DNA of 64,000 nucleotides from Paenisporosarcina indica (GTDB lineage Bacteria > Bacillota > Bacilli > Bacillales_A > Planococcaceae). Numbering within the stretch: position 1 is the stretch's first letter; the number at the start of each line of letters is the position of its first letter. Shown here one piece after another: positions 16,598 through 24,977 of this stretch. The notes beneath the pieces are model-generated. The model was not told the DNA's origin. It saw nothing but the letters and a program-made list of their open reading frames with translations, and made no database searches. Where the stretch lies: contig NZ_MPTA01000002.1 in the NCBI RefSeq assembly GCF_001939075.1, positions 310,001-374,000 on the forward strand. Reading direction: 5' to 3'. The position numbers and the translations under genes were made by a program.

Positions 16598-17236
16598 TTG
16601 CTGGATTTCTCGATTTTAACGGACTATATGGATGTATTTTTGGAAGGATTTAAAATAACCATTATTGCCAGTTTTATAGCTTTAATATGCAGCTTTATTT
16701 TGGGAACGCTTATTGCAGTTATGCGAATCGCCCCATTTAAACCACTTAACTGGATTGGTACAGTTTACGTGGAATTTATCCGTAATATCCCTGTGTTGGT
16801 CATCGTGTTTTTCACGTACTTAGCTTTTGATTTTGGCGGAATGACCGCCGGTATCATCGGATTGACCGTCTATACAGCAGCCTTTATTGCTGAAGCAATC
16901 CGTGCTGGAATCATGTCTGTTCCAAGAGGACAAATGGAAGCTGCCCGCTCGTCAGGTTTGACCTACGGACAGGCAATGAAATCAGTTATCCTTCCTCAGG
17001 CTATTAAAATAGTAATTCCACCTCTTGGCAACCAATTTATCAATTTGGTTAAAAACTCATCTTTATTAGCAGTAGTAGCAGGTGGGGATTTGATGTATCA
17101 AGGAGATTTAATATCTGCAAGTACATTCTCAACCTTTGATACTTATATTTTTGTTGGTCTATTCTATTTAATTTTAACTATACCTTTAAGTTTTGGCGTG
17201 GGGTTCTTGGAAAAACGCCTGGCTAGAAGTAATTAA
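16598..17236 (+). CDS. Polar amino-acid ABC transporter permease (GlnM-like)
   Basis: 212-aa membrane subunit of the HisM/GlnP class with five or so helices. The EAA loop reads EAIRAGIMSVPRGQMEAARSSGLTYG (split here only for description), with the conserved R-G-Q-x-E-A-A core, then PQAIKIVIPPLGNQFINLVKNSS. Start is TTG at 16598 with AGGAGGAG about 6 nt upstream; no ATG with a site exists nearby. Pairs with the following permease to form the heteromeric channel. Confidence 0.88.
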   Translation: MLDFSILTDYMDVFLEGFKITIIASFIALICSFILGTLIAVMRIAPFKPLNWIGTVYVEFIRNIPVLVIVFFTYLAFDFGGMTAGIIGLTVYTAAFIAEAIRAGIMSVPRGQMEAARSSGLTYGQAMKSVILPQAIKIVIPPLGNQFINLVKNSSLLAVVAGGDLMYQGDLISASTFSTFDTYIFVGLFYLILTIPLSFGVGFLEKRLARSN

Positions 17237-17248
17237 GGAGGTGCATAG

Positions 17249-17911
17249 ATGGATTTCCTAGCACCGTTCATTGAAGTATTGACACCGGACAACATGAAGT
17301 TTTTACTTGAAGGATTTTGGGTCACGCTAAAGGTCGCTGCCATTTCAATTGTGCTTAGCTTCATTATCGGCGGCCTGATTGGGATCCTCAGATACGCGAA
17401 GATTCCTGTGGTTTCGCAATTGCTTGCCGTGGTTGTCGAAACAATACGTAACCTTCCCTTACTGTTGATTATATTCTTTACATATTTCGCATTGCCTGAA
17501 GTCGGGATTGATATGGAAATCATAACAGCAGCCATCGTAGCACTGACTATTTTTGAGTCAGCGATGCTATCGGAAATTATCCGAAGTGGCCTGAACTCAA
17601 TCCATAAAGGACAGATTGAAGCAGGTCGTTCGTCAGGACTGAACTATATCCAGACTTTACGTTATATTGTTATGCCACAAGCTTTAAGAAGAATGGTTCC
17701 GCCTCTCGTCAGTCAATTTATTTCTCTACTTAAAGATACATCATTGGCTGTCGTCATCGCGTTGCCCGATTTATTGCACAACGCACAAATCTTATACGCT
17801 CAAAACGGATCGAATGTCATTCCTATTTTCATCATCGTCGCCTTGATGTACTTTATCGTCAATTATGCATTGTCCCTCATTGCGAAAAGATTGGAATTGA
17901 AACAGGCATAG
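17249..17911 (+). CDS. glnP: Polar amino-acid ABC transporter permease (GlnP-like)
   Basis: 220-aa second membrane subunit. EAA loop S-G-L-N-S-I-H-K-G-Q-I-E-A-G-R-S-S-G-L and PQALRRMVPPLVSQFISLLKD are diagnostic of the HisMQ family. AAGGAGG lies 8 nt before the ATG and 12 nt after the previous stop. Last gene of the operon, ended by a strong terminator 5 nt later. Homologous to but clearly diverged from the preceding permease, as in glnM/glnP pairs. Confidence 0.9.
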   Translation: MDFLAPFIEVLTPDNMKFLLEGFWVTLKVAAISIVLSFIIGGLIGILRYAKIPVVSQLLAVVVETIRNLPLLLIIFFTYFALPEVGIDMEIITAAIVALTIFESAMLSEIIRSGLNSIHKGQIEAGRSSGLNYIQTLRYIVMPQALRRMVPPLVSQFISLLKDTSLAVVIALPDLLHNAQILYAQNGSNVIPIFIIVALMYFIVNYALSLIAKRLELKQA

Positions 17912-17915
17912 GAAA

Positions 17916-17949
17916 CCCCAGCAACAAGCTTTGTTGCTGGGGCTTTTTT
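17916..17949 (+). terminator. Intrinsic terminator of the ABC operon
   Basis: CCCCAGCAACAA (17916-17927) pairs with TTGTTGCTGGGG (17931-17942), followed by CTTTTTT. Confidence 0.93.
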
Positions 17950-18066
17950 ATGCCTGTACGTTAAAAGAATTCTATAAACTTCTTACGGGTCTTCAGCGGT
18001 ATTTTAATCACCGATAGACCATTTATATTGATAATTATAAAATTAATCAACATATGTTTCTACTTA

Positions 18067-18561
18067 CTAAACAACCAAATACTTGTAGAACTTTTTATCG
18101 ACTTGTAAAATCGGGAAATTCTCAGGTAACTCTTCAATGCTAATTTGTGTAAATCTATTTTTTTCATAAAATCTATGAGCTGCTAAAAATTGTGGTGTGG
18201 TACCAAGATACACTGTTTCAACTGATTTTTCTTTTGACCATTTTAGTGCATTAATTAATAAAAGGCTGGCTGTTTTATAAATGGATCCTCGAAATTCTTT
18301 ATTTACAAACATTTTTCTAAGTGCAACTTGCTGGTTTCCTAAGTCTAATAGACTGATTGTCCCAACTACTTTATTATCATAAAGAGCTACCCAAAAGTTT
18401 CCGTTCCCGGTCTGATAAAATTCAGGAATGTTAAACAAATCCGGCTGGTCTTCTTTCGTTATTTGAATGTTGTATTCTTGTTGCTGGATATGAAGAATCA
18501 AATCTACAACTTGTTCTTGAAATTTATGCGAGTACACTTCCACAATTAGACTATTGCTCAT
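18067..18561 (-). CDS. GNAT-family N-acetyltransferase
   Basis: 164-aa GNAT protein transferring an acetyl group from acetyl-CoA to an unknown amine. Visible elements are the central strands (NFWVALYDNKVVGTISLLDL), motif A region VALRKMFVNKEFRG-SIYKTASLLL with a shortened acetyl-CoA loop, and the C-terminal AAHRFYEKNRF. The typical Q/RxxGxG/A is represented only weakly by KEFRGSIYKTA. AGGTGG lies upstream of the ATG. First of three neighbouring GNAT genes on this strand, which are mutually diverged rather than tandem copies. Confidence 0.82.
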   Translation of the reverse strand: MSNSLIVEVYSHKFQEQVVDLILHIQQQEYNIQITKEDQPDLFNIPEFYQTGNGNFWVALYDNKVVGTISLLDLGNQQVALRKMFVNKEFRGSIYKTASLLLINALKWSKEKSVETVYLGTTPQFLAAHRFYEKNRFTQISIEELPENFPILQVDKKFYKYLVV

Positions 18562-18633
18562 TTATTTACACCACCTGAAAAATTTCTGATTGCTGAAACA
18601 AACCTGCATTGTTTCTTAATTAAGAAAGGCTAA

Positions 18634-18744
18634 CTATGAACTGAAGTAAGTGTAACATTGCCTCAGTAAGGTTGCCTGGACAAACGTTTGAAACTTTTCT
18701 TCCTCTTCTGAAAATGGATTATGGTTACTATCTTCACGAGTAAA
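18634..18744 (-). pseudogene. Possible coding remnant (about 36 codons, no start)
   Basis: An open stretch with protein-like composition (NPFSEEEEKFQTFVQATLL) ends at TAG 18634 and begins right at the 3' end of the next GNAT gene without a start codon. It could be the tail of a lost gene or chance. Confidence 0.25.
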
Positions 18745-19195
18745 TCATTTTTAAGAATTCAAACCTACTACCATTTGTATCTTGCATAAACGTATGATTC
18801 TCTTTGAATCCGACTTTTTTATATACTTTTATGGCTCTCTGATTAAAAGTAGCTACTGATAATGTTATGCTTTTGGGATGATATGTAGTTTTTGCGAAAT
18901 CTAAACCCGCTTTCAAAAAATCTTGGCCGTTGCCTTTACTCACTAAATCTGGTCTCATTCCTAGTCCTATATCAATCGTATGGTCAGCCACTTTAGTAAA
19001 ACTAAAAAATCCTAAAACCTCATTGTCATTACTAACAACGAAGTAGGATCTCCCTCGTTTTTCAGGATTAAGAAACTCGTCTAAATCTTCCTTATCTGAC
19101 TCCATATCGTAGAATGAAAAGTAATCATGATAATGCCAATTATAAGCAATATCCTCTGCCTGTTCTTGAGTCATTAACTCGAATTTATACTCCAT
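18734..19195 (-). CDS. GNAT-family N-acetyltransferase
   Basis: 153-aa acetyltransferase. Motif A is seen as IDIGLGMRPDLVSKGNGQDFLKAGL (the GNGQDF portion being the pyrophosphate loop), followed by TLSVATFNQRAIKVYKKVGF, the classic motif B. ATG 19195 follows GGTGGGAG; the frame reaching 19243 lacks a site. The NxRAIKxYxKxGF ending places it close to RimI/RimJ-like small-molecule GNATs. Acceptor substrate unknown. Upstream GNAT ends 77 nt away, so the two may share a transcript. Confidence 0.87.
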   Translation of the reverse strand: MEYKFELMTQEQAEDIAYNWHYHDYFSFYDMESDKEDLDEFLNPEKRGRSYFVVSNDNEVLGFFSFTKVADHTIDIGLGMRPDLVSKGNGQDFLKAGLDFAKTTYHPKSITLSVATFNQRAIKVYKKVGFKENHTFMQDTNGSRFEFLKMIYS

Positions 19196-19271
19196 ATTTC
19201 TCCCACCTTCTCTAAAAGAAGAGTTGAAGATTAAATTAAACAAATTTCAACTCCGTTTCGTTAGCAAATCA

Positions 19272-19814
19272 CTATTTAGTCCATTCATCAGCGAGCATGC
19301 CGTAGACAACATGGTCAACATAATGGTCAGACAGCCATTCTGCTTGTCTGATACATCCTTCATTTACAAAACCTAATCTTTCGGGAATACTTCTACTTTT
19401 CTTGTTTTCCACTGCAGCCCGAATTTCAACTTTATTTAAGCTCAATTCAGTTAATGCATAGTCAGTCAATGCCTTAGCTACCCTCGTCATAATTCCATTT
19501 CCTTGATATTCTTCTCCCAGCCAATATCCGATATAGGCAGTTTTGTTTGACCAATTGAGATTATTGAAACCAGCAACCCCAACAAGATCTCCTTTATATA
19601 AGATCACTGCATTCAGGCTTTTATTCTCAGCAAAACCTCTTAAACACATCTTGATAAACCCTACTGTATCTTCATTTTCAATGGTCATATCCACCCAAGG
19701 AAGCCATTCCCGCAGATAGTCGCGTGAGTTGCTGGTTAACTCAAATACTCTTTCTGCATCCTTTAATTCAATCAGTTTTAACGATAATTCATCATCAATT
19801 TTATGTACGAACAT
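19272..19814 (-). CDS. RimJ/RimL-type N-acetyltransferase (YdaF-like)
   Basis: 180-aa GNAT of the ribosomal-protein-serine acetyltransferase group. Signatures: LREWLPWVDMT near residue 34, YIGYWLGEEYQGNGIMT with the QGNGIM acetyl-CoA loop (about 95-111), and KSRSIPERLGFVNEGC. These match Bacillus YdaF, an enzyme proposed to modify ribosomal protein or small amines. ATG preceded by a GGAGGG-like site. Likely the first gene of the three-gene GNAT run on the minus strand. Confidence 0.87.
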   Translation of the reverse strand: MFVHKIDDELSLKLIELKDAERVFELTSNSRDYLREWLPWVDMTIENEDTVGFIKMCLRGFAENKSLNAVILYKGDLVGVAGFNNLNWSNKTAYIGYWLGEEYQGNGIMTRVAKALTDYALTELSLNKVEIRAAVENKKSRSIPERLGFVNEGCIRQAEWLSDHYVDHVVYGMLADEWTK

Positions 19815-19930
19815 GTTTATCCCTCCGGAAAATGTACTTATTAAATTTTCTTTTTAACTTTTCGAAGAAAGTTGTCAGTATAATTATCCATTGACTACAT
19901 AACCTATCTTTGTTCAGGAGGTGAAATCAA

Positions 19931-20134
19931 ATGGCTAATCAAAATAACAACCAAAATCAACAAAATAACAACAGTGTAACAAAGGACGTTAAGAATACTG
20001 CAGGCTCTGCATTTGAAACCGTGCATAATGCTTTAGAAACAACAGAAAATGTTGCTATGAGTGCTGTTGATGCAACTAAAAATGCTGCAAAACATTTAAC
20101 AGGCAACGCAGATCAAAATCAAGCCCGACAATAA
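19931..20134 (+). CDS. Small hydrophilic Asn/Ala-rich protein (67 aa)
   Basis: Unrecognised. Starts MANQNNNQNQQNNN, then alternates amphipathic helical stretches with K, T, A and E (TKDVKNTAGSAFETVHNALE; DATKNAAKHL), ending with another Asn/Gln-rich tail. Composition is reminiscent of LEA-like or small spore/stress proteins, but no named family is certain. AGGAGGTG is 9 nt before the ATG, indicating strong translation, and the gene has its own terminator. A monocistronic, highly translated stress or spore protein is a reasonable guess. Confidence 0.75.
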   Translation: MANQNNNQNQQNNNSVTKDVKNTAGSAFETVHNALETTENVAMSAVDATKNAAKHLTGNADQNQARQ

Positions 20135-20147
20135 TGAATAAAGCATA

Positions 20148-20171
20148 AACGCCATTAATTTGGCGTTTTTT
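20148..20171 (+). terminator. Intrinsic terminator after the small Asn-rich gene
   Basis: AACGCCA (20148-20154) pairs with TGGCGTT (20161-20167), followed by TTTT. Confidence 0.88.
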
Positions 20172-20256
20172 CATTTTTCACTTTTATTGCATCATGTCTA
20201 TTCTTGGAAAGTCAGCGGCCTGCTTATCATGTTCCATAAAGTAAAGATTATTACCA

Positions 20257-21375
20257 TTAATCCCCCAAAATCCTTCCTGGATTCAATCCTTCAAGTTCAG
20301 GAATCACAAAACGACCATCTTTTCAGATCAGTTTCCCATCGAAATAGATTTCTCCTCCACCGTATTCTGGACGCTGGATGGAAATCAAGTCCCAATGGAT
20401 TGCCGATTTGTTGCCGTTGTCTGCTTCATCAAAGCAGCTACCTAACGCGAGATGAAAACTACCGTCAATTTTTTCATCAAATAAGGTATTGTTCATCGGA
20501 ACTTTTACTTTTGGATTAAAGGCCAGTGCAAATTCACCTATATAACTTGCCCCTTCATCGGTAGCTAGGATGTCCCTCAATTTTTCTGTATGATTGGCAG
20601 TGGCTTTCACTACTTTCCCTTTTTCAAAAGTGAGTGAAATATTTTCGAATGTAAAACTATTCATTGTAGATGGTGTATTAAATGCAATCGTGCCATTTAC
20701 TGAGTCTCTTACTGGAGCTGTATATATCTCTCCATCCGGAATATTATCCGTTCCGTCCCCTTTTATTACTCCTATATTTTCGATGGAAAAGGACAGATCC
20801 GTTCCGGGTCCTTTAATCTCAACCCGTTTGGTTTTTTCCATATAGTCTTTTAATGGGTCCATCGCTTTTGAGAGCTTTTTATAATTGATCGTGCATATGT
20901 CAAAATAAAAATCCTCAAAAGCTTCTGTACTCATCCGGGCTTCCTGTGCCATGGATGCATTGGGAATACGCGTTGTAACCCATTTTTTCTTATAAATCGC
21001 TTCTGCTTGAAGTTGTCCGTAGGTTTTCGCATAGAGTCCCATTTTTTCACTTGGGATATCTGATAGCTCTGCTGTATTCACTGGACTTCTCAAGTTTATG
21101 TAGCCATCCATTTTTTCGAGACGTTTCACATCCCATTCAGCTAACATGTCAAACTGTTCCTTTGTTCCCCCCAAAACCAATTGTCTGGTTACCGTTGCAT
21201 TTCTTAAATCCGCGTGAGCAAAACCACCAGCTTTATGAATTTCGCTAATAATTTCTTTAACAATATCAATTTCTATTTCTGTTACGGCTTGAACCAATAT
21301 GTGTTCATTAGGCTGTACCTTAATTGAATGAGTCACCAATAATTCAGCTATCCTTTGTATCCTCGCATCCTTCAT
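20257..21375 (-). pseudogene. M29 aminopeptidase (AmpS/PepS type) with in-frame TGA near the C-terminus
   Basis: Metallo-aminopeptidase of family M29. The metal ligands expected from Thermus AmpS are all visible: Glu in GEIYTAP, Glu in GEFALAFNP, His in FHLALG, and His/Asp in IHWDL. TGA at 20323-20325 interrupts the usual ending LI-R-KDGRFVIPELEGLNP; translation in the same frame continues 21 codons to TAA 20257. With read-through or a CGA it would be 372 codons, the family length; as it stands it is 350 aa and may still be active because the metal site is complete. ATG 21375 follows AGGGG. Confidence 0.85.
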
Positions 21376-21519
21376 AACCAATACCCCTATATTCCACTAT
21401 TAATTTTATTGACTAATCTTACCTTCGACATATTTGGAGAATTCCCTTTAAATATGCATAAAAAACGATACTTTTCATTACCTCTTTCGTCTATGATTTG
21501 TAAGAGGAGGTTGAAATTT

Positions 21520-22047
21520 ATGGAAGTAGATTTGGAACAATTGTATGTCGATAATAGCGACAAGGTTTACCGCTTTATTTATCTGCTCGTACGTCATAAA
21601 GAAACCGCTGAAGATTTAACACAGGATACATTCTATAAAGCTATCAAAAACCTAAATCATTTTAATAACCAATCTTCGGTACTGACATGGCTGTTGAAAA
21701 TTGCGCGAAATGTGACCTATGATCATTTTCGAAGGAAAAGAATCATTCAGTTTTTCAAATGGGGAAATGAAAACGATATTGACACTCAGAACCTTTCCCC
21801 CGAGAGCACAGCCGAAAAGAATGAGGATCTGACTCAATTGTATGCTGCCTTAAGTCGATTGAAGAATGACTATCGCGATGTATTGATTTTGAGAAAAGTG
21901 AATGAATGCTCGATTAAAGAGACGGCATTTATATTAGGTTGGACTGAAGCCAAGGTGAAGACGAAAATGTCACGAGGATTTGAGTCATTACGAAAAGAGT
22001 TTTATGGAAAGGAAGGTTTTACAGATGGATCCTTCAAAAGAGTTTGA
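21520..22047 (+). CDS. ECF RNA polymerase sigma factor (SigX-like)
   Basis: 175-aa group 4 sigma factor. Region 2 is seen in YRFIYLLVRHKETAEDLTQDTFYKAI and WLLKIARNVTYDHFRRKR; region 4 in DYRDVLILRKVNECSIKETA and TEAKVKTKMSRGFESLRK. The SESKVKT-like TEAKVKT phrase and general length resemble SigX/SigW of Bacillus, factors for envelope stress. ATG 21520 is preceded by AGAGGAGG. Followed with a 23-nt overlap by a membrane protein positioned as its anti-sigma factor. No clear ECF promoter was identified upstream. Confidence 0.9.
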   Translation: MEVDLEQLYVDNSDKVYRFIYLLVRHKETAEDLTQDTFYKAIKNLNHFNNQSSVLTWLLKIARNVTYDHFRRKRIIQFFKWGNENDIDTQNLSPESTAEKNEDLTQLYAALSRLKNDYRDVLILRKVNECSIKETAFILGWTEAKVKTKMSRGFESLRKEFYGKEGFTDGSFKRV

Positions 22048-22792
22048 CGAGCTTTTCCAGGAAATGCAGCATAGTGACCGTAGCGATCATGCTCGCAGAA
22101 ATAGTTGGCTGAAAATACAAAATAAAGTCAGCAAAAAGAAACGTCACATCGCACCAATTTTCATTTCAGTCATCATGGTTGCAGTTGCTTGTTTCCTTGT
22201 CTTTACGTTGGTAAATCCAAATGCAAATACAGACAATAAGTTAGCAACTGAAATGGCGATTGAGGATAATAATAAAGCTGCCGTAACAGCCGTTCTAAAA
22301 TCGGAATTCACGGCTCCTAATGAAGAATTTATTCTTATACAAAAAAACCTTGATAAAAAAGCCGATGAAATACGAGAAAGCTTACCAGAAGGTAGCGGTG
22401 GTTTCGAAATTCCAGCTGATTCCCCCGAATGGCTTGCATACGAAGGATTAGTTGAAGAAACATACAAACCTTACTTTATGGACTATATGTATGATCATCT
22501 CATTCCTACTAATATCGCTTTCTCTTACCACTATGAACTTTATCATCTAGACGAAGAATTTCAGGGTGAAATGAAAGTCAGTGATATACAAGTGAATAAA
22601 AGTGAGAATGAATTAACACCAAAGCATTATGATTTTACTGCTCAGGTAGAATATAAAAACAATGCCGGGGAAGTTTCACAACACGGAATCAGAGGAAGGG
22701 CGATTCTATCAGAAGAAGGGAAAATGGGAGATTTCAGAATCCGTGATGACGGTGGTTTACGGGAGAAAATAAGTGAGGCTAGAGGATATTAA
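22025..22792 (+). CDS. Putative membrane-bound anti-sigma factor
   Basis: 255-aa protein encoded directly after and overlapping the sigma gene. A short cytoplasmic N-terminal region (about 40 residues: KEFDELFQEM..., ending with KKKRH) is followed by one helix (about residues 41-60) and a large extracytoplasmic domain with no recognised fold. This is the topology of RsiX/RsiW-type anti-sigma factors, though the N-terminal part lacks an obvious zinc HxxxCxxC motif. ATG 22025 is preceded by GGAAGG. Function is inferred from position and topology. Confidence 0.75.
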   Translation: MDPSKEFDELFQEMQHSDRSDHARRNSWLKIQNKVSKKKRHIAPIFISVIMVAVACFLVFTLVNPNANTDNKLATEMAIEDNNKAAVTAVLKSEFTAPNEEFILIQKNLDKKADEIRESLPEGSGGFEIPADSPEWLAYEGLVEETYKPYFMDYMYDHLIPTNIAFSYHYELYHLDEEFQGEMKVSDIQVNKSENELTPKHYDFTAQVEYKNNAGEVSQHGIRGRAILSEEGKMGDFRIRDDGGLREKISEARGY

Positions 22793-22843
22793 AAGAGTCT
22801 AGAAGTTTGGCACTGCCTATGGGTGGTGTTTTTTCTAGTTGAT

Positions 22844-23092
22844 TCAGCCCATATACAATTTATAACTCCAAACCAATAAAGCAATAGCAATCAAAAAATA
22901 TAAACTTTTAGCTACCCAATATGGAAGTTGATCAAAGATCCAAAAAACACTTTCAATAATGACTGAAATTACAAGTGATTCACTAACAACACCAGAACCT
23001 GCTCCTTCATCTTTATGTATTCTTTTGTTATGTCTAATTCCTAGAATTAAAAACCCTATGCCCATTATTGCTGCAATTATGGCTTCCCACAA
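22844..23092 (-). CDS. Small two-to-three-TM protein, 82 aa (paralogue of 28358-28606)
   Basis: Unknown function. Two hydrophobic segments flank a charged loop (GIRHNKRIHKDEG), with a third at the C-terminus (SLYFLIAIALLVWSYKLY). TTG 23092 is the start: GGAGGTG lies 6 nt upstream. The protein at 28358 has the same length, the same TTG start, loop (NKENHKRFG vs HNKRIHKDEG) and ending, so the two are paralogues; both lie beside ECF sigma loci. Convergent with the anti-sigma gene just above. Confidence 0.72.
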   Translation of the reverse strand: MWEAIIAAIMGIGFLILGIRHNKRIHKDEGAGSGVVSESLVISVIIESVFWIFDQLPYWVAKSLYFLIAIALLVWSYKLYMG

Positions 23093-23196
23093 AGTATTCA
23101 CCTCCAATGTTCCAATAAACTTTAGGTTTTTGGTGTCAATTATTCTTGAGTATTTAAATAAGAAATGGCCACCCCTTTCAACAAGGAAAAGTTATC

Positions 23197-23364
23197 TCAT
23201 TTGTTTGCCGTTTCATATTCCATTATTACCTTACAAAGATATCCAACGATGTATTCTCGTCGTGTTGTTTCTTCGATATCGTTATTTTCAACAAGGTCTT
23301 CTATTCCTTTATTTATTACTGCCCATAATGGTGTATGTTCAAATTTTATATATGGATTGGACAT
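23197..23364 (-). CDS. Small hypothetical protein, 55 aa
   Basis: Not recognised by name. ATG 23364 has AGGAGG 11 nt upstream. The peptide is a well-formed soluble sequence (FEHTPLWAVINKGIEDLVEN, then TTRREYIVGYLCKVIMEYE) with a predicted helical pattern; the TTRREYIVGYLCK stretch looks conserved-type rather than random. It lies between two membrane-protein genes on the same strand and was too short for standard length cut-offs. Likely a genuine small cytosolic protein. Confidence 0.65.
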   Translation of the reverse strand: MSNPYIKFEHTPLWAVINKGIEDLVENNDIEETTRREYIVGYLCKVIMEYETANK

Positions 23365-23435
23365 GGTCGGTGAATCCTCCTGCTTTAGTTATGATAACTT
23401 AATCTTAGTTGAAAAGTCCCAACTGTTCATTCTTT

Positions 23436-23726
23436 TTAGTTAAAGAATTCCAACCATGAAGGATAATCAAATTGACCATCTGATATCTGATAGAAATCGC
23501 CAAATATCCCCAAGTGGGTGATTCCGTGCTCGTGAGCGACTACTGGGGTATAGGTTGAAAACAAATAAAAGTTGATTCTTTCAATATAAAAACTCGGTGT
23601 AGTTGGTATGTGATTCCAATCTGTGGACTGTAGGTATTCCTTTTTGGTTGGATTTGTCGCAATGGATACACCAATCAGAAGCACAAGTATAGTACTAACG
23701 ATATACCTCTTTTTCCTTTTCTTCAT
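23436..23726 (-). CDS. Small exported/membrane-anchored protein (DUF4359-like)
   Basis: 96 aa: a basic N-terminus (MKKRKKR), one hydrophobic helix (about 8-24), then an extracytoplasmic domain ending THLGIFGDFYQISD-G-QFDYPSW. The YTPVVAHEHGITHLGIFGDF phrase resembles DUF4359 proteins of Bacillales, whose function is unknown. Start ATG 23726 with a GGAGGG-type site. Part of a series of small envelope proteins between two ECF sigma loci. Confidence 0.7.
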   Translation of the reverse strand: MKKRKKRYIVSTILVLLIGVSIATNPTKKEYLQSTDWNHIPTTPSFYIERINFYLFSTYTPVVAHEHGITHLGIFGDFYQISDGQFDYPSWLEFFN

Positions 23727-23841
23727 GATTATCCCTCCAGCCTAATTTAATAAAAAACGCCAACGACTACTTATTTCCCTTCCCTAATTAAGCTTCATTC
23801 CACTTTAAGTATGTTTAGGTGTTTCGTGGATGAGATCAAAT

Positions 23842-23967
23842 CTATTTTATTTTTTCTTTTGTATAATAAACTGAAGCACCTTCTCTTTCACCTTTATTCC
23901 AGCCATTCGCTTGGAGAGCTAATTCGTAACCAAGTGGTATTCCATTTTCTTCAGACGCTGGGACCAA
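23842..23967 (-). pseudogene. Gene remnant (41 codons, no start)
   Basis: An open stretch reads as protein (EENGIPLGYELALQANGW, then NKGEREGASVYYTKEK) and stops at TAG 23842, but it begins just after an in-frame TGA with no start or ribosome site. It looks like the 3' end of a lost gene. The surrounding 23727-24016 contains nothing else. Confidence 0.4.
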
Positions 23968-24016
23968 TCATAACTTGTTAACAAACTGTTGATAATTTAA
24001 AAAGCTCTTTTCGCCT

Positions 24017-24451
24017 TCAATAAATTTTTAAAGCATCAATCTTCTTCCGTATTTCTTTTACTCTTTTAGACTTAAGAAACTCATCTATACACCAGAAGAG
24101 ACAGGAAGATAGAATAGCGGTATACAAGAAGAAATTCTCTAACAGGCTCTCGATGTCAGAGAGTAAAATATTCCTTTCCCATTCTGAAAATAAAATTGGA
24201 ATTAAAATAAATAAAGTGGCTAAGATTAAGTGAATCAATAATGCCAAAACCCCACAAATTACTCCTCTTAATTTTTTTGTAGCAAAATCAGACAATATAG
24301 ATGCCGGAATACCATAAAATAAAAGAATCGGCAGTAAGTACATCCCTAAGAGAATGACAAACCCTGATTGTTCTATTATGAAGTAAATTATCATGACTAG
24401 AACACAAGACACGATTGCAGAAACAAGTTTTCTAATGATCAATTGAACCAC
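24017..24451 (-). CDS. Four-TM membrane protein of unknown function
   Basis: 144 aa with four hydrophobic segments (about residues 8-26, 29-49, 65-88, 104-122) and a basic cytoplasmic tail KSKRVKEIRKKIDAL. No family is recognised. A GGAG-like site (GTGGTTCAATTG region) precedes the ATG weakly, so the start could shift slightly. It belongs to the minus-strand run of small envelope proteins. Confidence 0.6.
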   Translation of the reverse strand: MVQLIIRKLVSAIVSCVLVMIIYFIIEQSGFVILLGMYLLPILLFYGIPASILSDFATKKLRGVICGVLALLIHLILATLFILIPILFSEWERNILLSDIESLLENFFLYTAILSSCLFWCIDEFLKSKRVKEIRKKIDALKIY

Positions 24452-24516
24452 TCCAGTTTCATATTACCTTCAAGAATCAAATATAATTCAGTTTTAATTC
24501 TTCTTGTACTCCTAAA

Positions 24517-24909
24517 TTATTCCTCTTGCACGTCAAGGTTCTTATAAAAATCATCAACAATTGGATGTATATCTGGTTCCGTGTAGTAGTAATGATCATT
24601 TACTTCAGTTAGCCCAAATTGGAAAGTTTGCTCATCGTCTTGGAAAAGAGTAATTGAATAACGCCAACCTTCTCTTTTTTCTTGATTTTCTTCAGGAATG
24701 AATTTTATATCTTTAATTTGCTTTAAAAAGTCTTTTATCACTTCATGTTCCGTGATTGTTTTTTCGTATCCCGAGCTGCCATCTACTATAAGAATCTTCG
24801 TTACCTAATCTAGATCTTTCTCATAGAATTGGGAAAGTGTTCTTGTTTCTAAACCACATCCCGCTAAAGTGAACATAATTAATATTATGATAATGACTGA
24901 TTTTTTCAT
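24517..24909 (-). pseudogene. Lipoprotein gene interrupted by an in-frame TAG
   Basis: ATG 24909, preceded by GGGAG, opens a lipoprotein: basic MKKS, hydrophobic core, lipobox LAGC at Cys18. TAG at 24805-24807 stops it after 34 codons, yet the same frame continues open for 95 codons with good protein character (VTKILIVDGSSGYEKTITE; GWRYSITLFQDDEQTFQFGL) to the stop at 24517. One base change (for example from AAG, CAG or GAG) explains it. Restored, it is a 130-residue lipoprotein of unknown function resembling small Bacillus lipoproteins with a VDGSxGY motif. Confidence 0.75.
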
Positions 24910-24977
24910 TGAATCTCCCATCTTAGATTGAATATTGGAATTGTGCTTCCTCTACATACACGCTGAATTCAACCATT

